Counted from the first letter of the stretch, positions 1 through 6,880 are shown. The stretch is DNA of 10,236 nucleotides from Bacillota bacterium (GCA_021821235.1 JAKACS010000038.1:1-10236), one strand, 5' to 3'. Notes: generated from the letters alone by a model not told the origin. Made by a program: numbers and translations.

Positions 1-174
1 AAAAACAAAAAGGATCGATACACCTAGAGGAATCAAAATATACAAAAAGATCGAATACATATTTTTTGAAATTTCAATCGCGCCTGCGTGATTGGCAAAA
101 GCAGGATTTTGATAGCCAAAAAATCCAATAGCGACAAAAAATAGATAAATAAGGTATTTCCGTAGTTTGACCAT
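1..174 (-). CDS. Unrecognised exported or membrane protein, N-terminal part only
   Basis: Open reading frame running off the left edge of the window; 58 codons are visible from the ATG at 174-172. I do not recognise the family. The first residues are basic (MVKLRK), followed by a hydrophobic stretch and the sequence NPAFANHAG, which looks like a signal peptide with an AFA|N cleavage site near residue 27. A second hydrophobic segment starts near residue 41 (SIFLYILIPLGVSI), so the mature protein is probably membrane anchored. The start is supported by an AGAGGTG ribosome binding site about 6 nt upstream. It follows qoxD on the same strand but sits beyond a terminator-like hairpin, so it may be expressed only by readthrough or from a promoter I cannot see. 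A role in oxidase assembly is suggested by position alone. Confidence 0.6.
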   Translation of the reverse strand, partial: MVKLRKYLIYLFFVAIGFFGYQNPAFANHAGAIEISKNMYSIFLYILIPLGVSILFVF

Positions 175-203
175 ATAAAACACCTCTTTCATTCTTTTTC
201 ATC

Positions 204-240
204 AAAAAGACAAATGCGGAGGGAACCGGCCCAACGCATT
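204..240 (-). terminator. Rho-independent terminator of the qox operon
   Basis: Read on the minus strand, arms AATGCG and CGCATT enclose a symmetric 2-nt internal loop and an inner GGG/CCC stem with a CCGGTT loop. A T-rich tract (TGTCTTTTT) follows directly. The hairpin begins 16 nt after the qoxD stop codon, so it plausibly ends or attenuates the qox transcript before the next gene, which starts 30 nt further on. Confidence 0.7.
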
Positions 241-256
241 GCCTCATCCTTCAGTT

Positions 257-556
257 TTAAAAATTCATAACCCAAGCAGATCCGCCAATGACGGTAACCA
301 CAATAAAAATTCCCACCGTTAAAGCTAACAATATATAGACCCGGTTTTTGTTCTCGTTTAAATGCATGAAATAATAAATTTGAACAACAAATTGGAAACA
401 GGCCGCAACCAATATAAAAACAAGAAGATAGACTTTGTCCAGCAGATGATTTAAAACAAGTACGAGCGGCAGAATCGTTAACAATATAGAAATCGCATAG
501 CCTATTACATATGATTTTTCGGATGAAGCATGTTTTTGTTTATTTTCTGGTTTCAC
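257..556 (-). CDS. qoxD: Cytochrome aa3 quinol oxidase subunit IV (QoxD)
   Basis: Smallest subunit of the aa3-type menaquinol oxidase, an integral membrane protein of the CyoD/COX4 family that supports assembly or stability of the catalytic subunit. The 99-residue product has three predicted membrane helices (about residues 17-37, 41-65 and 72-97), with the typical QIYYFMHL stretch at the end of helix 2. This length and topology are normal for QoxD. The start codon is GTG, one base after the qoxC stop, and a GGGGTGAT ribosome binding site lies in the last codons of qoxC, so translation is probably coupled. It is the last gene of the operon and is followed by a hairpin terminator. Identification rests on family pattern and operon position. 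Confidence 0.92.
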   Translation of the reverse strand: MKPENKQKHASSEKSYVIGYAISILLTILPLVLVLNHLLDKVYLLVFILVAACFQFVVQIYYFMHLNENKNRVYILLALTVGIFIVVTVIGGSAWVMNF

Positions 557-557
557 C

Positions 558-1169
558 TTACATCACCCCTAGCAAATAGACAACTGTAAAGATAAAGATC
601 CAAACCACATCGAGAAAATGCCAATATAAGCTCACAACAGTAATCTTCCGGCTAGTCACTTCATTGATTCCATTGCGCACTAATTGAATTGTTGCACCTG
701 CCATCCACACAATCCCGACAGACACGTGAATTCCATGTGTTCCAACCAAGACAAAGAAGGCCGATAGAAAGGCACTTGTTGAAATGGTCGCCCCCTCATT
801 GACAAAACTCGTAAATTCCCTGATTTCCAAACCAATAAATCCTAAACCAAAGATAATAGTAACGATTAACCATCCAATAACACTTTGCTTATTCCCCTTC
901 TTCAAAGCGGAAATAGCAAGGCCGCTTGTAAAACTGCTCGTCAATAACAGAAAAGTTTCTGCAACAAAGATGGGAACCTCGAATAATTCTTGACCCGTTG
1001 GTCCTCCATTATACCGAGTCCGCAATATCGTGTATGTTGCAAACAGCACGGAAAATAAAATTAAGTCGGTAATCAGAAAAATCCAAAACCCAAAGATTCT
1101 TAATGAGCCTTCATCATGTCCATGTTTTTCATGAGTATGTGTTTTAGGTTGGGACAGTGTATGATCCAT
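558..1169 (-). CDS. qoxC: Cytochrome aa3 quinol oxidase subunit III (QoxC)
   Basis: Subunit III of the heme-copper menaquinol oxidase (COX3/CyoC family), a non-catalytic membrane subunit that packs against subunit I. The 203-residue protein has a histidine-rich N-terminal tail (THTHEKHGH) and five predicted helices. Recognisable conserved patterns are FLITDLILFSVLFATY near residue 30, GTHGIHVSVG near 145 and the C-terminal YWHFLDVVWIFIF. Five helices is the usual number for CyoC-type subunits, against seven in mitochondrial COX3. Its ATG overlaps the qoxB stop by one base (TAATG), a typical translational coupling arrangement, and qoxD follows after one base. Confidence 0.95.
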   Translation of the reverse strand: MDHTLSQPKTHTHEKHGHDEGSLRIFGFWIFLITDLILFSVLFATYTILRTRYNGGPTGQELFEVPIFVAETFLLLTSSFTSGLAISALKKGNKQSVIGWLIVTIIFGLGFIGLEIREFTSFVNEGATISTSAFLSAFFVLVGTHGIHVSVGIVWMAGATIQLVRNGINEVTSRKITVVSLYWHFLDVVWIFIFTVVYLLGVM

Positions 1170-3130
1170 TAATGAGCACCTCCCGCTATCGCTTCTGATT
1201 GTTTCACTTCTTCAGCTGAAATATAATAATCTGTATCCGTTTGAAAATAACGGACAAGCAACGAAATGGCTACACCAATCAAGCCTGGAATTGCCATCCA
1301 ATTCCATTCAAAGACAAAACCAAATCCTGCAATAAACCAGAAGACACCCATTATAAATGGAATACCAGAATCCTTTGGCATGTGAATCGGTTGATAGTTC
1401 TCCTCTTCTCTAGATGTCTTCATTCCTTTTTGCTTTTTATACCACCAATCATCTTGTTCCACTACTTGGGGAATAATCGCAAAATTATAAACTGGGGCAG
1501 GCGAAGGAATTGACCATTCTAATGTGCGGCCATTCCAAGGATCCCCTGTTGTGTCCTTTTTCCCATACTTTATGCCGTGCAGAATTTGATAAACTTGGAA
1601 TAGGAAACCAACTCCCATAAGGAAAGCGCCAATCGTTGATACAAGATTTAAAGGAGCCCAGCCCATATCCCAGCTGTACGTGTAAACACGGCGCGGCATC
1701 CCCATAAATCCCAATGCATATTGCGGCATAAACGTTCCATAAAAGCCGATAACCCAGAACCAGAAAGCCCATTTTCCAATTTTCTCGCTTAATTTGAAAC
1801 CAAAGATTTTTGGCCACCAATAATAAACACCCGAAAAGAAGCCAAATACAACGCCCCCGATTAACACTTGGTGAAAATGCGCAATTAGAAAATAGCTATT
1901 ATGGTATTGAAAGTCTGCAGGCGCCACCGCCAACATGACGCCTGTTGCACCGCCAACCAAAAAGGTGGGGATAAAAGCAAATGTCCAAAGCATTGGCGTT
2001 TTAAATTCCACACGGCCTTTGTACATTGTAAATATCCAGTTAAAAACTTTCACTCCTGTTGGAATCGCAACAGCCATTGTGGTGACAGCAAAAAATGCAT
2101 CCACTGTGGAAGAAGCCATCGTAAAGAAATGGTGAACCCATGTCAAAAATGAAAGAATACTAATACTTAGCAAGGCAAATACCATTGATTTATATCCGAA
2201 GATTTTCTTTTTAGCAAACGTACTGACAACCTCTGAAAATACTCCAAAGGCAGGCAGAATCACAATATAAACTTCCGGATGGCCCCACATCCAAATCAAG
2301 TTAATGTAATACATCGGGTTCCCGCCGCCATCAATTGTAAAGAAGTGTGCGCCAAAATAGCGGTCAACAAACAATAATGCAAGCGTGACCGTTAAAATTG
2401 GAAAAGCAAAAATGATAATAATGCAGCTTGATAGTACAGACCAGCTGAACATCGGCATTTTCATCAGTTTCATTCCAGGTGCGCGCATTTTCAAAATCGT
2501 AACCACAAAGTTAATCCCTGTTGCCAAACTCCCAATCCCTGAAATTTGAATCCCCCAGATATAAAAGTTTTGTCCAGGACCCGGGCTGTACTGATTCTCT
2601 GATAATGGCGTATAGCTAAGCCACCCAGCGTCGGGCGAACCACCAATTACAAACGATAAATTAAAGAGCATCGCGCCGAAAAAGAACAGCCAAAAACTAA
2701 CCGCATTTAAAAACGGATAGGCTACATCCCTTGCGCCAATTTGCAAAGGAACAACCATATTAAACAAGGCGAACATAAGCGGCATCGCCATAAATAGAAT
2801 CATAATCGTTCCATGTGTGGTAAAAATTTGATTATAGTGTTCAGCGTTTAACAGCTTCATATTCGGTGCAGCAAGCTGTGTCCGCATCAGCAGGGCATCA
2901 ATACCCCCACGGAATAACATCAACAAAGATGCGATAAAATACATGATGCCAATTTTCTTATGATCAACGGTCGTTAGCCATTCTCTCCATAACCAGCCCC
3001 ACTTTTTAAAATAAGTGAGCACAAAAACAATGGCGATCATCGCTAAGGCAATTGATACATCAGCTCCATAAATCATTGGATTTCCAGTGACAAAAAAATC
3101 TGAAGCAAATGATTGAATCTTTTCTACCAT
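1169..3130 (-). CDS. qoxB: Cytochrome aa3 quinol oxidase subunit I (QoxB), catalytic
   Basis: Catalytic subunit of the membrane-bound menaquinol:O2 oxidoreductase, which reduces oxygen to water and pumps protons. The 653-residue length fits QoxB/CyoB. Visible ligands are His106 (TTHGT, low-spin heme), His284 and Tyr288 in WGHPEVY (CuB and the Tyr cross-link), His333-His334 in WVHHFFT (CuB), and His418 and His420 in AHFH (high-spin and low-spin heme). Glu286 and Asp135 fit the D proton channel and Lys361 in IPTGVK the K channel. Arg74, Asp78, His98 and Gln101 match in spacing the ubiquinol-site residues known in E. coli CyoB. The ATG at 3130 has a GGAGGAG-type ribosome binding site just upstream, and the gene sits between qoxA and qoxC. 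Confidence 0.97.
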   Translation of the reverse strand: MVEKIQSFASDFFVTGNPMIYGADVSIALAMIAIVFVLTYFKKWGWLWREWLTTVDHKKIGIMYFIASLLMLFRGGIDALLMRTQLAAPNMKLLNAEHYNQIFTTHGTIMILFMAMPLMFALFNMVVPLQIGARDVAYPFLNAVSFWLFFFGAMLFNLSFVIGGSPDAGWLSYTPLSENQYSPGPGQNFYIWGIQISGIGSLATGINFVVTILKMRAPGMKLMKMPMFSWSVLSSCIIIIFAFPILTVTLALLFVDRYFGAHFFTIDGGGNPMYYINLIWMWGHPEVYIVILPAFGVFSEVVSTFAKKKIFGYKSMVFALLSISILSFLTWVHHFFTMASSTVDAFFAVTTMAVAIPTGVKVFNWIFTMYKGRVEFKTPMLWTFAFIPTFLVGGATGVMLAVAPADFQYHNSYFLIAHFHQVLIGGVVFGFFSGVYYWWPKIFGFKLSEKIGKWAFWFWVIGFYGTFMPQYALGFMGMPRRVYTYSWDMGWAPLNLVSTIGAFLMGVGFLFQVYQILHGIKYGKKDTTGDPWNGRTLEWSIPSPAPVYNFAIIPQVVEQDDWWYKKQKGMKTSREEENYQPIHMPKDSGIPFIMGVFWFIAGFGFVFEWNWMAIPGLIGVAISLLVRYFQTDTDYYISAEEVKQSEAIAGGAH

Positions 3131-3152
3131 TTTAACTCCTCCTTCCCCAAAA

Positions 3153-4043
3153 CTATTTATTTTTCATATATTCTTCTTTTGAGTTACTTTGATAATACCG
3201 ACCGCCATTCTTGTTGATGATGGTGGTAAATAAATCTTTTGGATACGATGCGAATTCTTGTTTTTCTTCAGTGCCAGGTTTGCTCAGTTTTGCATAGCCA
3301 TCCATTGTTAATGAGTTAGAGCCACCCTTCACTTTGCTTACCCATTTGTCAAATTCCTTTTCCGCTTTGGCAACCACAGTAAATTTCATCTCAGTAAAGC
3401 CTTCACCACTAAAATTGTTGGCTGTACCGTAATATGTCCCTGATTTGTCTGCCTCTAACCAAAGCTGCAGCTTTTTACCCGGTAATGTATACCTTTGCCC
3501 CCCCAATTGTGGAATCCAAAACGAATTAATCGGGGCATCTGCGGTTAGTTCAAATTGGACAGGGCGATCTGTTGGGATCTCTATATAGTTCACCGTTGCG
3601 ATTCCTTCTTCCGGATACAAGAACAGCCACTTCCAATCGAGTGAAGTAACTTGAATGGTCATCGGCTTTGTTTCCGGAGATGGTGATTTAGTGAGAGAAA
3701 ACGTGTCCCTAACTGCATAAACACTCAGGACGATAATGACCAGAATCGGAATTCCCCACCAAACAATTTCCATCCACTTGTTATGATCCCACTCTGGTTT
3801 GTACGCTGCCTTGCTGCCTTTTTTATCACGATAACGAAAAATAACATAAAAGAAGAACAGCAACACAGGAATAATGAAAATCCCTAAAATAATCGCCGAA
3901 AGGACGATCAGATTTAATTGAATATCTCCGACAGGGCCTTTTGGATTTAAGACGACATAGTTTTCACTGCATCCGGATAATATACCAATCATGACCACTA
4001 GCAAACTGATAGCCGTAGGTTTTTTCCATGACATCAACTTCAT
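3153..4043 (-). CDS. qoxA: Cytochrome aa3 quinol oxidase subunit II (QoxA), lipoprotein
   Basis: Subunit II of the menaquinol oxidase. The 296-residue precursor has a lipoprotein signal with lipobox LSGC (Cys25 as the lipidated residue), two membrane helices (about residues 43-67 and 90-111) and an extracytoplasmic cupredoxin-like domain from about residue 125. The cysteine, histidine and methionine ligands of the CuA centre found in cytochrome c oxidases are absent: the relevant stretches read FWIPQLGGQ and TANNFSGEGF with no cysteine. This marks the protein as a quinol rather than cytochrome c oxidase subunit. The ATG at 4043 is preceded by GGAGGGG about 12 nt upstream; a second ATG three codons later would be further away, so the first is preferred. 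First gene of the qox operon. Confidence 0.96.
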   Translation of the reverse strand: MKLMSWKKPTAISLLVVMIGILSGCSENYVVLNPKGPVGDIQLNLIVLSAIILGIFIIPVLLFFFYVIFRYRDKKGSKAAYKPEWDHNKWMEIVWWGIPILVIIVLSVYAVRDTFSLTKSPSPETKPMTIQVTSLDWKWLFLYPEEGIATVNYIEIPTDRPVQFELTADAPINSFWIPQLGGQRYTLPGKKLQLWLEADKSGTYYGTANNFSGEGFTEMKFTVVAKAEKEFDKWVSKVKGGSNSLTMDGYAKLSKPGTEEKQEFASYPKDLFTTIINKNGGRYYQSNSKEEYMKNK

Positions 4044-4183
4044 TTTTTATACACTCCCCTCCACGTTCTGTAAGATATTTCTGTAGTCAAACACTTGCTT
4101 GCAAGATCATTTTCTTCCTTGAAAAACCTTTGCTAAAAAAATTCCTTCAGCATTGCTTTTATTTTATTTTGAAAATCAACATG

Positions 4184-4199
4184 TTGAAAAGCTTTTCAA
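4184..4199. repeat. 16-bp perfect palindrome, copy 1, possible operator
   Basis: TTGAAAAGCTTTTCAA is perfectly self-complementary and lies about 140 bp upstream of qoxA. Its arms TTGAAA/TTTCAA with a 4-bp spacer recur at 4285-4300. It resembles a CcpA cre box in the arms but has GC instead of CG at the centre, so CcpA binding is uncertain. It overlaps the 12-bp palindrome at 4176-4187. Confidence 0.55.
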
Positions 4200-4271
4200 A
4201 ATACTTTTTTCTCAAGTTCACAAAACGTTCGAATTTTCGTCACAATATTGTAAGAATTAAATTTACGATTT

Positions 4272-4300
4272 GTTATGTTTGTTCTTGAAATTATTTTCAA
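4272..4300 (-). promoter_or_regulatory. Weak candidate sigma-A promoter for qoxABCD
   Basis: On the minus strand TTGAAA (4300-4295) is followed after 17 nt by CATAAC (4277-4272), matching sigma-A consensus at about 4 of 6 in each box. This would give a 5' leader of over 200 nt before qoxA. No stronger pair was found nearer the gene, so this is tentative. Confidence 0.3.
4285..4300. repeat. 16-bp TTGAAA-n4-TTTCAA inverted repeat, copy 2, possible operator
   Basis: TTGAAATTATTTTCAA has the same arms and spacer length as the palindrome at 4184-4199, with centres 101 bp apart. On the minus strand its TTGAAA half forms the -35 of the best qox promoter candidate, so a bound protein could block transcription. 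Confidence 0.5.
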
Positions 4301-4306
4301 ATTATG

Positions 4307-4383
4307 TTATAGGACTTTATGCTTAACCATTTTCAATGGAGACACTATTTCTCTTTCGATCTCTTTTAAAGTAGTCCTTATAA
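4307..4383. repeat. Long-range inverted repeat in the qoxA/YIEGIA intergenic region
   Basis: TTATAGGACT (4307-4316) is complementary to AGTCCTTATAA (4373-4383) with a single bulged base. The enclosed segment contains a small CCATT-TTC-AATGG hairpin (4327-4339). It is not a tRNA and I do not recognise a riboswitch. It may be an operator pair, a structured leader, or chance in AT-rich DNA. Confidence 0.35.
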
Positions 4384-4581
4384 AATTTTCATCCTCGAAA
4401 CATGATTTCGCAGAACCCCTTTAGATAAAGAGTTGCAAAAGCTATGAGCATTGAAAAAATTTGGAGACCTTTTTACTAGAAATTCGAATAATTTTCAACT
4501 CAAGGGAAATTACTTAAAAAGAGGATTGCATTGTCCCGAACTTGGATCCGTTAAAAAATGGTTTATATAAGGCAGGTTGTT

Positions 4582-5499
4582 ATGAGAGGTCAGATATTGT
4601 CTACACCCCATTTAATTGTCATCATTACTGCAATCATTGGTGGTACATTTGCACGTTTAGTGATTTTAAAAGAAGATTACCGCCAATATCCTACCTATCC
4701 AAATGGCTATCTTAGCCAATTTGCTTTAGGCTTTGTGGCAGCTACGTTGGGCGCCGTATTTGTCCCAGCGATTATCGCAAACAATACAGCAGCAGCCACA
4801 TTTTTGGCACTGGCTATCACTCAATTTCAAGGCGTTCGAAGATTAGAGCAAGATAGTTTAAAATCGTTAGAGGAGACTGAGTACACAAAACGCGGCAGTG
4901 CCTATATTGATGGTATCGCTAAAACATTTGAAGCGAGAAATTATATCGCATTATTTGTTGCGTTAGCCATTAGCATTGTTACCGAGTCTCTTGAATCATT
5001 TCCCCTGTACACTCGAATTAGCTTGGGTGTGCTAGTGGGTGGATTGGTCTTTTTCGGTTTAGTGCGCTTTTCTAAAGGGAAAACCATTTCTGATATTGCC
5101 GACGTGCATCCAGCAGAGATACATATTAAAAATAACGAAGTGTACGCAGATGATATGTTCTTATCGAATAGAGTAGGAATTGGCCGCGGCCAGGAAATGA
5201 TTTTAAAAGAAGGCTTGGCCGTTATTTTAACACCGAAACAAGACCATTATCGAATAACCCTTGATAATTATGGGCAAAGACAAGCCATCTTATTTGAAAT
5301 CACTAGAACTTTAGGGCTAAAAAGATACCACTTTACTCGTAAAGACTATGAAGACGGGCGAATTGCTTTTTTGGTTGTTCCGATTATTCGTGATATCGAT
5401 AGTATGATGTTATCGATTCTCCGTACTCCGATCCTCGAAACGGTGCAAAAGAATCATAAATTCTTTAAAAAGCGAGAGAAAATAAATGGGCGATATTAA
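4582..5499 (+). CDS. YIEGIA-family membrane protein of spore formers
   Basis: Recognised as the YIEGIA family, found in endospore-forming Firmicutes; its biochemical role is unknown to me. From the chosen start it has 305 residues. Hydrophobic segments lie at about residues 8-28, 44-65, 68-80, 120-134 and 146-162, followed by a hydrophilic C-terminal half. Family hallmarks are DYRQYPTYPNGY (about 32-43) and the name motif, here YIDGIA (108-113) with Asp in place of Glu. The frame opens at 4558, but that ATG has no ribosome binding site; AAGGCAGG at 4569-4576 precedes the ATG at 4582, which I prefer. The last 14 nt overlap the next gene, the dedicated partner of this family, so the two are translated together. 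Sporulation-linked expression is expected from the family, but no clear sporulation promoter is visible. Confidence 0.88.
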   Translation: MRGQILSTPHLIVIITAIIGGTFARLVILKEDYRQYPTYPNGYLSQFALGFVAATLGAVFVPAIIANNTAAATFLALAITQFQGVRRLEQDSLKSLEETEYTKRGSAYIDGIAKTFEARNYIALFVALAISIVTESLESFPLYTRISLGVLVGGLVFFGLVRFSKGKTISDIADVHPAEIHIKNNEVYADDMFLSNRVGIGRGQEMILKEGLAVILTPKQDHYRITLDNYGQRQAILFEITRTLGLKRYHFTRKDYEDGRIAFLVVPIIRDIDSMMLSILRTPILETVQKNHKFFKKREKINGRY

Positions 5500-5686
5500 T
5501 ATTTACGCGATCATCGCAACGAATGAACACACAAATGAGCAAGTAAACGCGGGGAATGCACTTTTGCTTAGAGCAAAAGACGAAAAAGAACAACAAGCGT
5601 TAATGAGAGAAGTTGCCCTGGCTGTCCGCGGAGATGTCGTAAAGCTCAGCAATGGCTTATTTCTCATCGTAACTGCAGATCGATAA
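5486..5686 (+). CDS. Small capping-complex subunit for YIEGIA
   Basis: A 66-residue soluble protein lying directly behind, and overlapping by 14 nt, the YIEGIA gene. Sequence pattern (INIYAIIATNEHTNEQVNAGNALLLRAKDEKEQQALMREVALAVRGDVVKLSNGLFLIVT) and position match the small family annotated as the capping complex subunit for YIEGIA. It has no signal peptide or membrane helix and alternates predicted beta strands with one helix (about residues 31-47). The ribosome binding site is weak (GAGAG about 6 nt upstream), consistent with coupling to the upstream gene. Molecular function is not known to me; the pairing itself is the main evidence. A hairpin terminator follows the stop codon. Confidence 0.82.
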   Translation: MGDINIYAIIATNEHTNEQVNAGNALLLRAKDEKEQQALMREVALAVRGDVVKLSNGLFLIVTADR

Positions 5687-5694
5687 GCGCATCA

Positions 5695-5739
5695 GAATAA
5701 CCCCCTACCTTAAAAAAAGGCAGGGGGCATTCTCCTTTT
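5695..5739 (+). terminator. Rho-independent terminator after the YIEGIA pair
   Basis: GC-rich hairpin CCCCCT-A-CCTT / AAGG-C-AGGGGG (5701-5727) with an A-rich loop, one A·C mismatch, and a pyrimidine-rich tail TTCTCCTTTT at 5730-5739. It begins within 15 nt of the stop codon at 5686. Confidence 0.85.
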
Positions 5740-5753
5740 AGCTGATAAGGGAT

Positions 5754-5783
5754 AACGCTTGATAGTTGAATATCACCAGCGTT
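5754..5783 (+). repeat. Hairpin or operator overlapping the -35 box of the ypuA-like gene
   Basis: AACGCT-TGATA, loop GTTGAA, TATCA-CC-AGCGTT forms an 11-bp inverted repeat with a 2-nt bulge. It contains the -35 hexamer of the downstream promoter, so a repressor-binding role is plausible. No T-tract follows, so it is not an obvious terminator. Confidence 0.5.
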
Positions 5784-5795
5784 TATGAGTATAAT
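5766..5795 (+). promoter_or_regulatory. Sigma-A-type promoter of the ypuA-like gene
   Basis: TTGAAT (5766-5771), an 18-nt spacer and a perfect TATAAT (5790-5795). Transcription would start near 5802, giving a leader of about 68 nt before the ATG at 5870. Confidence 0.7.
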
Positions 5796-5869
5796 ACACA
5801 TGTTTTAGTCACTTAAATGCATGCACAAAAATACTAAATTTTTAAAAGAAGAAAAGGGGAGAATTTTTC

Positions 5870-6790
5870 ATGATGTTGAAGCGGTTTGTTAAATGGATCG
5901 CCCTGTTTGCTTTGTTCATTTTCGTGATAAGCAATAGCCGTATCACCTTTGCCGCCAGTGATAACAGTACCAACCAAAGCATTAATGAAAAATATGGACC
6001 TCCAATTGTTGTCTATGGAGCAGCATTATCTTCGTCGCAAAAGCAAGAAGTGAGAAACTTACTTGGCGTCACCGACACAAGTACAGTCACGGAGATTACC
6101 GTGACCGGACAAGATGCAGTCACTTATATTAAAGGTGATCCGCGCTCTAATATGTATTCGTCTGCTAAAATCACCCGGCAAGATCCGGGAACCGGGGTGA
6201 TTATTAAGCAAGCAACCCCGGAGAATATTACTGAAGTAACCGATCAAATGTATGCGAACGCCCTAATCACTGCTGGAATAAAGGATGCCATCATTGAGGT
6301 AGCCTCCCCTGTAAAAGTAAGCGGCCATTCGGCTCTTGTTGGCATCTACAAAGCGTATGATACTGGAAAAGGGGCAGATTTAAACAAAGATCGTACCGAA
6401 GTCGCTAATGAAGAATTGAACTTGGCCACGAGTTTGGCAAAAAAAGAAGGTTTGAATCAAGACAAAGTCAGTGAATTGTTGACCGAGATAAAAAAAGAAA
6501 TTGCGGCGAGAAATCCAGCCACAAAAGACGAGATTGCTCAAATTATTGATAACCAATTAAAGACGCTTTCGATACAATTAAGCCCGCAGGATCGGCAGCT
6601 GTTAATTGATTTATTTGACAAAATGCGAACGCTGAACATTAATTTTTCCAATGTCCAGTCCCAGCTTGCCGATCTTTCTAAAAATATTGAAAACCGGATT
6701 TCGCAAGCAGTAGGGGACAAAGGATTTTTACAGGCGGTTGCCGATTTCTTTAAACAATTGATCGACAGCATCAAAAGTTTGTTCTCGTAA
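5870..6790 (+). CDS. ypuA: Secreted DUF1002-family protein, YpuA-like
   Basis: A 306-residue exported protein. The N-terminus is a classic Sec signal peptide: basic MMLKRFVK, a hydrophobic core, and TFA|A near residue 28. The mature part shows the DUF1002 pattern known from B. subtilis YpuA: PIVVYGAALSSSQKQEVRNLLGV near the start, the GDP and TGVIIK stretches, and a C-terminal half of amphipathic helices. Substrate and function are unknown; it presumably acts outside the membrane. AAGGGGAG ends 8 nt before the ATG at 5870, supporting this start over the next codon, which is also ATG. It has its own promoter and a strong terminator, so it is probably monocistronic. No cysteines are present in the mature protein. 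Confidence 0.85.
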   Translation: MMLKRFVKWIALFALFIFVISNSRITFAASDNSTNQSINEKYGPPIVVYGAALSSSQKQEVRNLLGVTDTSTVTEITVTGQDAVTYIKGDPRSNMYSSAKITRQDPGTGVIIKQATPENITEVTDQMYANALITAGIKDAIIEVASPVKVSGHSALVGIYKAYDTGKGADLNKDRTEVANEELNLATSLAKKEGLNQDKVSELLTEIKKEIAARNPATKDEIAQIIDNQLKTLSIQLSPQDRQLLIDLFDKMRTLNINFSNVQSQLADLSKNIENRISQAVGDKGFLQAVADFFKQLIDSIKSLFS

Positions 6791-6804
6791 ACGTCATAGG
6801 AAAC

Positions 6805-6834
6805 AAAAAACAAGTGGATCTCCACTTGTTTTTT
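6805..6834. terminator. Bidirectional terminator between ypuA-like gene and cadA
   Basis: Perfect 14-bp inverted repeat: six A, CAAGTGGA, a TC loop, TCCACTTG, six T. The A/T arms make it work as a U-tailed hairpin in both directions. It lies 14 nt after the ypuA-like stop and 46 nt beyond the cadA stop, between two convergent genes. Confidence 0.93.
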
Positions 6835-6846
6835 ACCTATAACAGG

Positions 6847-6870
6847 AAAAACAGGAATTCGTTTCCTGAA
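6847..6870 (-). terminator. Rho-independent terminator of the cad operon
   Basis: On the minus strand TTCAGGAA, loop ACG, then AATTCCTG and TTTTT form a hairpin with a 6-bp core stem (CAGGAA/TTCCTG) and a U-tract, starting 10 nt after the cadA stop. It stands in front of the stronger bidirectional terminator. Confidence 0.6.
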
Positions 6871-6880
6871 TAGATGCGGT

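Larger units (their letters stand above)
4044..4581. other. Divergent intergenic region between qoxA and the YIEGIA gene
   Basis: AT-rich stretch of about 540 bases with no convincing gene; the short ORFs in it lack ribosome binding sites and family resemblance. It must carry the qox promoter (minus) and probably the YIEGIA promoter (plus). It contains two perfect TTGAAA-n4-TTTCAA palindromes (4184-4199 and 4285-4300), a perfect 12-bp palindrome TCAACATGTTGA (4176-4187), TTGTGA elements on the minus strand at 4240-4245 and 4218-4223, small hairpins CCATT-TTC-AATGG (4327-4339) and CGAAA-CATGA-TTTCG (4396-4410), and a long-range inverted repeat (4307-4383). For the plus strand only a weak sigma-A-like pair, TTGAAA-17-TACTAG beginning at 4451, was noticed. 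Confidence 0.6.

Noticed and set aside
1485..1820. 111-codon minus-strand ORF, and plus-strand ORFs opposite qoxB and cadA
   Set aside because: These lie wholly within well-identified genes in other frames and show no family resemblance or start signals.
4217..4223. A full Rex box in the qox upstream region
   Set aside because: Only the half-site TTCACAA is present on the plus strand; the partner half at the expected distance is missing.
4028..4288. An 86-codon plus-strand ORF upstream of qoxA
   Set aside because: It begins inside qoxA, has no ribosome binding site, and its composition follows AT-rich non-coding DNA.
4307..4383. A tRNA gene suggested by the size and terminal pairing of the inverted repeat
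   Set aside because: No T-arm consensus, no anticodon stem and no CCA-like end can be found.
4558..4581. YIEGIA protein starting at ATG 4558
   Set aside because: No ribosome binding site precedes 4558, while AAGGCAGG precedes the ATG at 4582.
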